Below, piece by piece: positions 36,052-45,347 of a stretch of DNA of 64,000 bases. Each line of letters opens with the position of its first letter. The first letter of the stretch is position 1. The notes beneath the pieces are model-generated. The model was not told the DNA's origin. It did no database searches and saw nothing but the letters and a program-made list of their open reading frames with translations. Location: assembly GCA_041661445.1 (NCBI GenBank), contig JBAZUK010000001.1:1-64000 (forward strand), given 5' to 3'. Both the position numbers and the translations under genes were made by a program. The stretch comes from JBAZUK01 sp041661445 (GTDB lineage: Bacteria; Chlamydiota; Chlamydiia; Chlamydiales; SM23-39).

Positions 36052-36458
36052 AAACCTAATAATACCTATCAAAACAAGAATGTAAATATTTTTTATGCAA
36101 ACTTTACTTCACTTCTTAGATTAAAAAGTTCCTCAATAAAAGGGTGCTTTTTATAAAAAAACTATATTTTTTTAATAAATTATATTAATTTATCATTGCG
36201 TAAGTGCCTAATATGTAAAAATATACGCCTAATGTTTGGAAATGTAACAAATAATGTTATAAATGCAGGAGAGATTTATTGAATTATTCATGATAATAGA
36301 ATAATTTTTATCAAAAATTCAGTTTGCTTGCTTTTATTATAAATCAAACTACTTGATCTGAATTCTTTTTCTCATGTAAAAAATTTTTATAGAAACATAA
36401 TTTTTATGATTCCATCTAACAAATAATACTGTTTTAAAATATAAGACGATTAAATAGA
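36052..36458. other. Intergenic region (407 bases), no gene seen
   Basis: AT-rich, between mnmG and the receiver gene, both on the - strand. Only short open frames are present and no RNA gene or convincing terminator was recognised. It probably holds the receiver-lplA promoter. Confidence 0.45.
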
Positions 36459-38279
36459 TTATTTTTGAAGGTAAACTAATAAAACAGATATATCTGCAAA
36501 AGTAATGCCGTTAATTTTAGATGCTAAATTTAAGTTTTGAGGCTTGAATTTGATTAACTGTTCTTTAGCCTCAGTTCTAAGTCCTATTACTTTTTCATAA
36601 GAGAAATTACTAGGTATTTTAACTTTTTCAAGGTCGTATAATTTTTCAACTTCCTTTTGCTGTCTTGAGATGTAACCTTCATATTTTATTTCTAATTCAA
36701 TCTGTTCGGTAATTTCACTATTTAGATTTTTAACATCATCGGGAAAAAGTTTTTGTAAATTTTCATAGGAAATTTCAGGTCTTGCTAGAAGTCTTTTCAG
36801 AGATATGTTTCTGCCTTCAAATGTTTTGTGTTTTTTGGATAACATTTCACATTCATCTGAAATAATTTTCTTTTTATTGACAAGTTTTTGATATCTTTCT
36901 TCATCTATCAATCCAAGACGATAACCATATTCTCTTAATCTCAGATCGGCGTTATCCTGTCTTAAAAGAAGTCTGAATTCCGCCCTTGATGTAAACATCC
37001 GATAAGGTTCAGAAATTTCTTTTGTTATCAAATCATCTACCATTACTCCGATGTAGCTCTCTTCTCGGGATAGGTTGAATTCTTCTTTTCCTAAGATTTG
37101 ATTTGCTGCATTGATTCCAGCAATAAGCCCCTGAGCTGCCGCTTCCTCATAACCTGTTGTGCCGTTTACCTGTCCGGCAAAATAAAGACCTTTTACTAGT
37201 TTAGTCTGCATAGTTGAAGATATTTGAAATGAAGGCATGTAATCATATTCGATTGCATAGGCAGCTCTCATAATTTCTGCATTTTCTAAACCCTTCATGC
37301 TTCTTATAATTTCTAATTGTGTTGAAAAGGGTAATGAAGTTGATAAACCATTGATATAGTACTCATTTGTAGAAAGCCCTTCCGGTTCTAAAAAAGCCTG
37401 ATGTCTTAATTTTGTTGTGAATCTCATTATTTTTGTTTCAATGGAAGGACAATATCTAGGACCCACCCCTTGAATTTTTCCCGAATAAAGGGCAGATTTT
37501 TCCAGATCTCTTAAAATTATTTCTTTAGTTTTTTCTGTAGTATATGAGATATAACAAGGAATCTGGGATTTCATTAAATTTTTTTCGCCGTCATAGGAAA
37601 AATAAACATTTTCATCAGGATTTTGAATTTCCAGTTTAGAAAAATCGATACTTCTTTTGTGAATTCTAGGAGGGGTCCCTGTTTTGAGCCTTTCAACTTT
37701 AAAACCTAATTTCCTTAAACAATTAGATAGATGATTAGAAGGTTGATCGCCGCCTCTTCCTCCTTCAAAATTTACATCTCCTATATGAATCAGGCCATTC
37801 ATGAAGGTTCCGGAAGTAATTATGACAGATTTTCCTTCAAAAATCACACCTTCTTTAGTTGTGACGCCGGTAACTTGACCATCTTTAACTAATAATTCTT
37901 CAACAGTAAATTGTTTGATCTCTAATTTAGAAGTTTCTTCTAAAGCTTTTTTCATCTCTAAGCTGTAGATCGCTTTGTCAATCTGTGCCCTGGGAGCTCT
38001 GACAGCAGGACCTCTGGAAGCATTTAACATGCGAAAATGGATTCCGCTCTTATCTGTGATTTTACCCATGAGACCGCCTAAGGCATCGATCTCTCTTACC
38101 ATATGACCTTTGCCGATGCCTCCGATCGAAGGATTGCAGCTGGCTTTGGCAATAGTATCTAGATTCATAGTTAATAACAGGGTACTTGCGCCGATTTTAG
38201 CTGAAGAATAAGCAGCTTCGCATCCAGCATGACCCCCGCCTATAACTATAACGTCATATATAGCAGGATATTTCCACAT
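36459..38279 (-). CDS. mnmG: tRNA uridine 5-carboxymethylaminomethyl modification enzyme MnmG (GidA)
   Basis: A 606-residue FAD enzyme that, with MnmE, modifies U34 of several tRNAs. It has the dinucleotide-binding motif VIGGGHAGCEAA at ~11-22, CNPSIGGIGKGHMVREIDALGG, the GTPPRI and PFSTQ stretches, and GLYFAGQVNGTTGYEEAAAQG. The helical C-terminal domain (~470-606) is complete, with LEIKYEGYISRQQ and the terminal RTEAKEQLIKFKPQNL. Full length for the family (600-630). It is the conserved neighbour of dnaB and lplA in Chlamydiaceae as I recall; here the dnaB side is separated by a secretion island. Confidence 0.96.
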   Translation of the reverse strand: MWKYPAIYDVIVIGGGHAGCEAAYSSAKIGASTLLLTMNLDTIAKASCNPSIGGIGKGHMVREIDALGGLMGKITDKSGIHFRMLNASRGPAVRAPRAQIDKAIYSLEMKKALEETSKLEIKQFTVEELLVKDGQVTGVTTKEGVIFEGKSVIITSGTFMNGLIHIGDVNFEGGRGGDQPSNHLSNCLRKLGFKVERLKTGTPPRIHKRSIDFSKLEIQNPDENVYFSYDGEKNLMKSQIPCYISYTTEKTKEIILRDLEKSALYSGKIQGVGPRYCPSIETKIMRFTTKLRHQAFLEPEGLSTNEYYINGLSTSLPFSTQLEIIRSMKGLENAEIMRAAYAIEYDYMPSFQISSTMQTKLVKGLYFAGQVNGTTGYEEAAAQGLIAGINAANQILGKEEFNLSREESYIGVMVDDLITKEISEPYRMFTSRAEFRLLLRQDNADLRLREYGYRLGLIDEERYQKLVNKKKIISDECEMLSKKHKTFEGRNISLKRLLARPEISYENLQKLFPDDVKNLNSEITEQIELEIKYEGYISRQQKEVEKLYDLEKVKIPSNFSYEKVIGLRTEAKEQLIKFKPQNLNLASKINGITFADISVLLVYLQK

Positions 38280-38303
38280 AAAATATTAGATTAAAAAAAA
38301 TAA

Positions 38304-38393
38304 TTATTTTTTCTTATGACGATCGCGTCTTCTTCTTTTTTTTCTTTTGTGCTTTGCGATCTTTGCTTTTCTTTTTTTCTTAACTGATGACAT
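38304..38393 (-). CDS. AURKAIP1/COX24 domain small basic ribosomal protein (mS38-like)
   Basis: A 29-residue, extremely basic protein: MSSVKKKRKAKIAKHKRKK followed by RRRRDRHKKK. The pattern SxVKKKRKxKIxKHKxKKxxxxxRHKKK is that of the AURKAIP1/COX24 family, known in Bacteroidota and Chlamydiota as a tiny 30S-associated protein and homologous to mitochondrial mS38. A Shine-Dalgarno (GAGGATG) precedes the ATG by about six bases. The stop lies 24 bases before the mnmG start, same strand, so it may lead the mnmG transcript. It is short enough to be missed by automated callers. Confidence 0.85.
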   Translation of the reverse strand: MSSVKKKRKAKIAKHKRKKRRRRDRHKKK

Positions 38394-38724
38394 GCATCCT
38401 CTTGTATAGAATTTTGCTTTAATTTTACATACAAAAGCTAAAAATGTAAAGTGCTTAAAAGAAAGTTAAAAAAAATTAACAATTTTTTAGGAATCAACAA
38501 TAAGAAAAATATTTTTTAAATAAAAAAAATAATAATTTTAGTTTTTATTTGAATTTTTTCAAATTAATTTAAATTTATATTTTAATTTACTAAAAATAAT
38601 ATTAATTACATATTTCATTAATCAAACTTAAGATCATCCGAAAAACACTTTTATAAATTTTTATCTAATAATAGTTTTTTTTTTAATAAAAATTATTTAT
38701 ATCTATAAATAGGGATATTTATAT
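38394..38724. other. Divergent intergenic region (331 bases)
   Basis: Extremely AT-rich spacer between the leftward small ribosomal gene and the rightward TpsB gene. It must contain two divergent promoters. An AGGGA about 11 bases before the tpsB ATG may be its ribosome binding site. No open frame or RNA gene was seen. Confidence 0.5.
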
Positions 38725-40524
38725 ATGTTTGGAAAATTTTTATCGGCATCATATTTTTGTTTTATCAGTCTTATGTGCATTGAAAATGAGACTAATACAC
38801 AGATGCAAATCAACATTGAACAACAGCCTGTTGTTGATAGACAGAATGACTGCATAAGAGAAGATGATCTTAGAAAAGAAAACGGCTGCAATAATCAAGT
38901 TAAAAAAATTGAGGTAGAAAAAAATAAGAAAGAGGTTTTAAAAAAACAAAAAGAAGATAAAGCTTCAAAATTCCTAAATTCAAAAAATCAAAAATCGGTA
39001 ATTCAAACTATTTATTTATTAAAAGAAGATAGAAAGTTAACAGACTTCACTAAAAAAGGTGTGCAGATCGAAATTCCTAAAAATGATCTATGTTATGAAA
39101 AATTAAAATTTTCCTTAATGGATTTTGTTGGGAAAAGTCTAAATGAAAAAAATATCTGCCTGATAAAAAAAACAATAAGTGATTATTACGTAAATAAAGG
39201 ACATCTTTTTGCTGTTGTAACAACACCTGAGCAAAAAATTGAAAAAGGAACAATTAAGTTTGTTATTACCGAAAGCAGGCTGGAATCATTTGAAGTAAAA
39301 GGAAATCATTATTTTAAAAAGAATGCTTACAAAAAATACATGAATTTAAAAAATAATTCACCTATTGATGTAGCAAAAATCAGAAGAAATGTTTCTTCTA
39401 TTAACAGAAATCCATTTAGAAATGCAAATGCGATATTTAAATCAGGAGAAAAAGAAAATACAACAGATATTGAATTTTGGGTACAGGACAGATGGCCTTA
39501 TAGATTATATGCTGGAATTGATAATACGGGAATAAAATCAACAGGTTCAAATAGATTATTTACAGGAATTAACTTCGGCAATCTCTGGGGATTAGACCAT
39601 GTTGCAACATATCAATTTACAACAGGTTCGAATGTTCATAGATTCCATTCCCATACAATGAGCTATACAATGCCTCTTTTTTATACCCATTTCCTAACTG
39701 TTTATGGAGGCCTTTCAAAAATTGAACCTAAAAAACAGATCCAGGATGTTGAGAACGATGGAAGATCCGGGCAGGCAAGCATAAGATATATTGTGCCGCT
39801 TACTCCAATTACAGAATATTCTCATGAGCTGAATTTGGGGTTTGATTATAAATACTCAAATATAAATATGTGTTACAGAGGAGAACCTTTCATAAAAAAC
39901 ACCGTTAATCTTACTCAGTTTGAAGCAAAGTATGAAGGTAAATATCAAATGGAAAAAATGACTTTCCCATTCTCCTTAGAACTTTACGGCTCTCCTGGAA
40001 AAATGATTTCAAAACAGAGTAATGAAAACTTTTCTGAATTAAGATACAAAGCGAAAAATCATTATCTGTATTCAGTTCTTCAGTTTCAGCCTTATTTTCA
40101 ATTGAAAAGAAATTTTACTCTCTGGATCAATTTAATGAACCAACTCTCAACTCAAAATTTAATATCATCAGAACAGATTGGAATTGGCGGATATAACAGC
40201 GTTAGAGGATATCCGGAAAGATATATTAATAAGGACAACGGCTTTCTTACTAATATTGAATTAAGATCATCTTCAATGCAGTTTACTAAAAAATATCCGC
40301 TGCATATGCAGCTTTTGGCATTTTTAGATGCCGGGGTGGGTTGGGACAGCCATGCTACTCCCAATATAAAAAACACTAGATATTTGATTTCAATGGGACC
40401 GGGTCTTCGTTTCAATATCCGCAACTATTTGGTATCAAGAGTTGACTTGGGGCTAAGACTTAAAAAAATTAATGGAAAACATCATTATGGAAAAATTCAT
40501 TTTAGCTTAATAGGAAGTTATTGA
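38725..40524 (+). CDS. TpsB-family outer-membrane transporter, second copy
   Basis: A 599-residue TpsB transporter. An N-terminal hydrophobic signal (FLSASYFCFISLMC) is followed by a Lys/Glu/Asn-rich periplasmic extension of ~90 residues absent from the TpsB at 7757-9370. Then come POTRA domains (~140-270; FVITESRLESFEVKGNHYFKK, ~SSINRNPFRNANAIFKSG) and the barrel, with loop-6 motif VRGY (IGIGGYNSVRGYPERY) and a C-terminal strand ending FSLIGSY. The stop lies five bases before the ATG of the next gene. It should export one or both TpsA proteins encoded downstream. Barrel motifs are conserved with the first TpsB, but overall divergence is high, so the two loci are not recent duplicates. Confidence 0.9.
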   Translation: MFGKFLSASYFCFISLMCIENETNTQMQINIEQQPVVDRQNDCIREDDLRKENGCNNQVKKIEVEKNKKEVLKKQKEDKASKFLNSKNQKSVIQTIYLLKEDRKLTDFTKKGVQIEIPKNDLCYEKLKFSLMDFVGKSLNEKNICLIKKTISDYYVNKGHLFAVVTTPEQKIEKGTIKFVITESRLESFEVKGNHYFKKNAYKKYMNLKNNSPIDVAKIRRNVSSINRNPFRNANAIFKSGEKENTTDIEFWVQDRWPYRLYAGIDNTGIKSTGSNRLFTGINFGNLWGLDHVATYQFTTGSNVHRFHSHTMSYTMPLFYTHFLTVYGGLSKIEPKKQIQDVENDGRSGQASIRYIVPLTPITEYSHELNLGFDYKYSNINMCYRGEPFIKNTVNLTQFEAKYEGKYQMEKMTFPFSLELYGSPGKMISKQSNENFSELRYKAKNHYLYSVLQFQPYFQLKRNFTLWINLMNQLSTQNLISSEQIGIGGYNSVRGYPERYINKDNGFLTNIELRSSSMQFTKKYPLHMQLLAFLDAGVGWDSHATPNIKNTRYLISMGPGLRFNIRNYLVSRVDLGLRLKKINGKHHYGKIHFSLIGSY

Positions 40525-40529
40525 AAGAT

Positions 40530-43500
40530 ATGAAGAAGTTTGTTTTTATGTTTTTTTTCTTCTCTGCAGCCTATGCTAATCCCATGGATCCGGTTATAGT
40601 TAATGGTTCGGCAAATTTAATAAGCGATGAGAATAATTTAAAAATAGTTGCTTCCGAAGATCTAATATTGCACTGGAAAACTTTTTCAATTGATAAAAAC
40701 GAAAAGGTATCGTTTATCCAGCCGTCTGAAAATTCTTTTGTTCTAAATAGGGTTGTAGGAATTGAAAAAAGCCTCATTTTAGGCGATCTGTTATCAAATG
40801 GAAAAGTCTTTTTGCTAAATCCGAACGGGATTCTGATTGGCAAAGATGCGAAAATTGATACAACATCTTTTGTTGCATCTACCTTGAATTTAAAAGATTC
40901 AGACTTTTTAAATAAGGAAAACTTAAATTTTTTGGGCGATTCAGAAGAATCGATAATAAATTTAGGTTCGATAAAAACTTCCAAAGATGTTTATGTGATT
41001 TCCAGATCAATTGAGAACAAAGGCACTATAGATGCTAATGGAAAAGTATTGCTGGGATGTTCTGATTCAGTTTTAATTAAGCCTGACGAAAGAACATCTT
41101 TATACATACTTTCTGAGATAAATGAAAATTCTAAGGAAAGAATTGGGCTAGCCCTTTCGGGTAATATTAATGCTTCTCAAATAGAAATTAAAGCAAATGG
41201 CAATCTATATGATCTGGCAATAAATCTTACAGGAAATATTGATGCAACTTCTTTATCGGAGGAAAATGGTGAGATTTATTTAAAAGCTGATTTTGGTGAT
41301 ATCAATATATTAGACAGTAATATAACAGCTTCAAAAAAATCTGGCGGCGGAAAAATTGAAATAACAGCTGAAAATATTAATATTGATGGTATTGCGAAAA
41401 TAGATGTGTCTAACGATCAAGACGGCGGCTGCATATATATAGGCGGAGGAAAACAGGGCCGAAATCCACTTATTAAAAATGCTGCCACTAACTTTATCGG
41501 GGAAAATGTAATAATTGATGCAAGCTCAAGTAAAAATGGAAATGGCGGAGAGATAATTGTTTGGGCAGAAGAAGAAACTGAATTTCATGGAAAGATATTT
41601 TCTAATGGAGGAATAAATTCGGGAAATGGCGGTTTTGCTGAAGTTTCAGGTTTAAAAAATTTAATATATGAAGGCATAGCTGATTTAAGAGCAGAAAGTG
41701 GCATAATGGGAACATTGCTTCTTGACCCATATGATGTAACCATTGGTACAGCTTTAGCAGATACAAATATAAGTTATGATGGAGCATCTCCTACAAATAC
41801 TGCTACTCCGACAAACACGCTTGCTGTTGTCGGTCTAACAAATTTAAATACGAATTTAAATACGGCAAATGTTGATATTTCAACTTTTAATGCTATTGGA
41901 GCTGAAGCTGGAACTATAACTGTAAATCTCAGCGCAGGATCAATTGCCCCTGCATCGACAGCTCATGGAAATTTAACGCTCAGAGCTACAAGCAATATTT
42001 TATTTGCAACTTCAGCAGCTAATTCAATAACTTTTTTAAACCCCTCTTCATCTTTTAATGCAATTGCCGGTGATCCGACAATCGGCGGTGTAAACGGAGA
42101 TATTCAGTTTAATGGAACGACATTTACTTTAAATTTCCCCTCTTCTTCAACAGGAGCAGCTAACTTTACAGCGAATGGGACTGGAATTGTTACTACAGCA
42201 GCAGCTGCGGCTGTTAAAACAATTACATTTAGCAATGTGCCGATAATTAACTTTAATGGAAATGGCGGAATTACCATAGCAAACAATTTGATCACCAATG
42301 CCACAAATGTAAATTTTGGAAATGCATCGATTGTAAACCTTAATGCCAATGGTCCTATTACTTTTGGAAATAACGGAGCGGCGCCGACTACTGTGCAGGC
42401 AAGTGCTTCAACAATTTTAAATGTGAGTGCAAATGGAGCTACAGGATCAATTACTTTTGCAAAATCAGCTGCTTCTGCAACCAATGCCTTATTTTTTACT
42501 AATTTCAGTTCTATAAATTTTAGTGCAGATAGCACTATTACAAATACGCCAACTGCTTTGCAGACAATTACTTTTACAAATGTACCGGTGATTGATTTTG
42601 AAGCTGTAAACGGAATAATAATCGGCAACAATAATACTGCCAATTCAACAAATATAAATTTCCCTAATACATCTGTTTTTAACATTACAACAACAGGAGC
42701 TGCTGCTGACATTATTTTCGGGTGTACCGCTGGGGGATCCGGAAGCACGACCTTAACCGGAGGATCTGCAACGGATTTATCAGCTTTGTCAGCAAGAGAT
42801 ATTCTTTTTACCGGTGGAACTGGTTCGTATGCTTTTTCTACATTCAGTTCACTTGATTTTGATGCTAACAATAACATTGCATACAGTCCTCATGGGAACT
42901 TTACATCAACTTTTAGTTTTATAGACACAATTGATTATGTAGCAGAACTCGGGGAAATTTTAATTGGCCAGAATTCAACAGCATTTACAACAACTATAAA
43001 TTATGGAAATACCAATTTAATAAATATGAGCACAGCAGGCGTTTCTCAAAATATAACTTTTGGAGGAACGGGAACAGGAGCTTTGACCATAACCGCTAAT
43101 TCCTCAACTACCTTGAATGTAAATCCTACAGGAGCGATAAATTTCACAGGCTCAGCCGGCATTACAGCAATTAATACATTCAATACTATTAATCTTTTTT
43201 CATCTGCATCTGTTCCGGCAAGCAACAATTTAATTAATTTTTCAAGGCCGACTATTACATTTAATGGAATTACAAATTTAATGATGTACCCTTATAATAT
43301 CGCTGTTAGTGCATCTAATACTGTTACAAATATTTTATCTTCTACTACTTTAGCATTAATAAAAACAATAGATCCCCTTGGAACTACAATACCGGCCACA
43401 TTGCAGATAAATACCAATTTCTCCAACTTTGATTTACAGGCGCAAAATTTAACTATTAACGGAAGAATTTTAAACGCAAATAACGGATATATTTATTTAA

Positions 43501-45347
43501 CTTCGGAAAATGACATCCTGGTAGAAGCTACAAATGCTTCCGGTGCAAGAGTAGGAACAATGCAGGGAGATGTAAAAATTAATTGCCCTAATGATTTAAC
43601 CGTTAAAGCTGGAAATACAGCGAACTTTGTGGCTAATATAGGGCAGCAGACGGTTGCAACGGCGAGCATTGATTCAGATATTTATCTTACTGTCGGAAGA
43701 GATGTGAATATTTTAGGAGGTAATGCAACAGTTACAGGAAATGATTTTGCTTTAATTGGACATGGATCCAAAAGTCCTTCGAACCCAAGCATTATGCGTG
43801 GCGACATAATAATAAATTCAATAGGCAGAAATTTAAATATTATAGGCGGCGGAACACTGGCAACCCCTGCTATTGAAGGTGTTGCAAAAATGGGAAACGG
43901 GGCATTGGACGTATCAACCGTTGGAGCCGTGGTTAATGTCTCCGGAGACATAAGAGGGCTGACTCCGGGCTCTAGGGCAATAATTGGCGGCGATATAAAT
44001 ATAATTGGAGGGGTTGGAGATCAGTGCAAGGCAGTTCTTGGTCATACCGGATCAAATATATCAAATGGATCGGTAACTCTTGATGGCAATATTTTGCTGC
44101 AGTGCAATAATCTTAATATGACAACACAGCCATCTACAGCTGCCTTTGAAATGTATTCAGGTCTTGGTCATAAAATCAGATATACAGTTTCCGGATTAAG
44201 TTCAATAATTACAGGATCTGTAGATGTAAAAGTTTTAGATGATTTACAAATCGATGCAAAAGGATTTGGAGGATCAGTCTTCATTGGAGCGTACATTAAT
44301 AATTCCGGTGCCAATACCAGTACAGGTGATATTGACTTTTCTCTAATAAATTTAGAGGTAGGCGGATTTATGAGCGCTTTAGGAGGAACGACAGCCGGTC
44401 CGCAGGAGAATAAGGTAATCATAGGTGTTTTTTCAGATTATGTAGCAAATTACACAAGGGCCAACCTCAATATTAAAACTGGAATTGGTCTTGATTTGAT
44501 CTCACGGACAGGAGATAATTGTTTCATCATAAATGGTCAAACTCCGACTCTCGGCAGAACTATGGACATTAATATAGGCGGGGATCTTCACTTATGGGGG
44601 CAAAATAAATCATGCGGCATAAGAGCAATAGATACATTAAATTTAACTCTCGAAAGAGATTTAAATATGGTGAATTCTTCTTCAAGTATAGTTGATTATA
44701 CTTCTATTGAATCCCAAAATAACATGAATATTTCTGTTGGCAAAAGTTTGCAAATAACAGGTTTTGGTATAAATGTAGGGCCTTTGTCAGATCCCGGTTA
44801 TGCGATAATTCGAAATAATTCACTATTGAACGGGGATATAAATTTAATAGTTAATGCTAATTTTAAAATTCACCCTTATACAAAAATTCAAAATCTGGCT
44901 CTAGGGAAGGCTGTAACTGTAGTGTGTGATAATAGTTCTCCAAATCCCTGGGAAAAAGGTGAGTATGCAATAACAATGCACCATAATACCTCTATATCAA
45001 CTAACTCCGGACCATTAAGATTGTTTACGGTTGATCAATCTTTGAATAATATCTTTGATATTCCTCCAAATTATGCAACTCTCAATGGAGAACAATTTGT
45101 GCCAGGAACTGAATTTGTTGACACTGCAACCGAAGTTTGGGGTGTTTATTACCCAAGCAGTATCGGAGGAGTACCTTTTACCATTTTTTATAAAACATTT
45201 CCTTTTATTACTATAGATACAATTTTGCAGCGGAATAATGATTTCTTTATTCCTTTTTTTGAAATGTTCTATAGGTCTTTTGCTAGATTTTTTGATATAA
45301 ATTTTGAAAAATGTTCTGAAAAACAAGGGTCTGTATGCTTTTATTAA
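40530..45347 (+). CDS. TpsA exoprotein with hemagglutinin-type TPS domain
   Basis: A 1,605-residue secreted protein. The ATG at 40530 begins a clean signal peptide (MKKFVFMFFFFSAAYA); a TTG nine bases earlier would also be in frame. The TPS domain (~17-150) has VNGSANLISDENNL, LHWKTFSI, SFIQPSENSFVLNRVVG and the secretion motif LNPNGILIG. Residues ~150-380 resemble FHA-type beta-helix. The middle (~500-850) contains diverged repeats around TITFxNVPxIxFxxNxGIxIGNN and xxINFxNTSxFNI. The C-terminus (FFEMFYRSFARFFDIN) differs from the other exoproteins here. The gene overlaps the next TpsA gene by 13 bases. Likely adhesin or surface filament; no toxin domain seen. Confidence 0.88.
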   Translation: MKKFVFMFFFFSAAYANPMDPVIVNGSANLISDENNLKIVASEDLILHWKTFSIDKNEKVSFIQPSENSFVLNRVVGIEKSLILGDLLSNGKVFLLNPNGILIGKDAKIDTTSFVASTLNLKDSDFLNKENLNFLGDSEESIINLGSIKTSKDVYVISRSIENKGTIDANGKVLLGCSDSVLIKPDERTSLYILSEINENSKERIGLALSGNINASQIEIKANGNLYDLAINLTGNIDATSLSEENGEIYLKADFGDINILDSNITASKKSGGGKIEITAENINIDGIAKIDVSNDQDGGCIYIGGGKQGRNPLIKNAATNFIGENVIIDASSSKNGNGGEIIVWAEEETEFHGKIFSNGGINSGNGGFAEVSGLKNLIYEGIADLRAESGIMGTLLLDPYDVTIGTALADTNISYDGASPTNTATPTNTLAVVGLTNLNTNLNTANVDISTFNAIGAEAGTITVNLSAGSIAPASTAHGNLTLRATSNILFATSAANSITFLNPSSSFNAIAGDPTIGGVNGDIQFNGTTFTLNFPSSSTGAANFTANGTGIVTTAAAAAVKTITFSNVPIINFNGNGGITIANNLITNATNVNFGNASIVNLNANGPITFGNNGAAPTTVQASASTILNVSANGATGSITFAKSAASATNALFFTNFSSINFSADSTITNTPTALQTITFTNVPVIDFEAVNGIIIGNNNTANSTNINFPNTSVFNITTTGAAADIIFGCTAGGSGSTTLTGGSATDLSALSARDILFTGGTGSYAFSTFSSLDFDANNNIAYSPHGNFTSTFSFIDTIDYVAELGEILIGQNSTAFTTTINYGNTNLINMSTAGVSQNITFGGTGTGALTITANSSTTLNVNPTGAINFTGSAGITAINTFNTINLFSSASVPASNNLINFSRPTITFNGITNLMMYPYNIAVSASNTVTNILSSTTLALIKTIDPLGTTIPATLQINTNFSNFDLQAQNLTINGRILNANNGYIYLTSENDILVEATNASGARVGTMQGDVKINCPNDLTVKAGNTANFVANIGQQTVATASIDSDIYLTVGRDVNILGGNATVTGNDFALIGHGSKSPSNPSIMRGDIIINSIGRNLNIIGGGTLATPAIEGVAKMGNGALDVSTVGAVVNVSGDIRGLTPGSRAIIGGDINIIGGVGDQCKAVLGHTGSNISNGSVTLDGNILLQCNNLNMTTQPSTAAFEMYSGLGHKIRYTVSGLSSIITGSVDVKVLDDLQIDAKGFGGSVFIGAYINNSGANTSTGDIDFSLINLEVGGFMSALGGTTAGPQENKVIIGVFSDYVANYTRANLNIKTGIGLDLISRTGDNCFIINGQTPTLGRTMDINIGGDLHLWGQNKSCGIRAIDTLNLTLERDLNMVNSSSSIVDYTSIESQNNMNISVGKSLQITGFGINVGPLSDPGYAIIRNNSLLNGDINLIVNANFKIHPYTKIQNLALGKAVTVVCDNSSPNPWEKGEYAITMHHNTSISTNSGPLRLFTVDQSLNNIFDIPPNYATLNGEQFVPGTEFVDTATEVWGVYYPSSIGGVPFTIFYKTFPFITIDTILQRNNDFFIPFFEMFYRSFARFFDINFEKCSEKQGSVCFY

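Noticed and set aside
42104..42877. Open frame of 257 codons on the - strand
   Set aside because: It is antisense to the Ala/Thr/Asn-rich repeats of the TpsA at 40530-45347. Composition explains its length.
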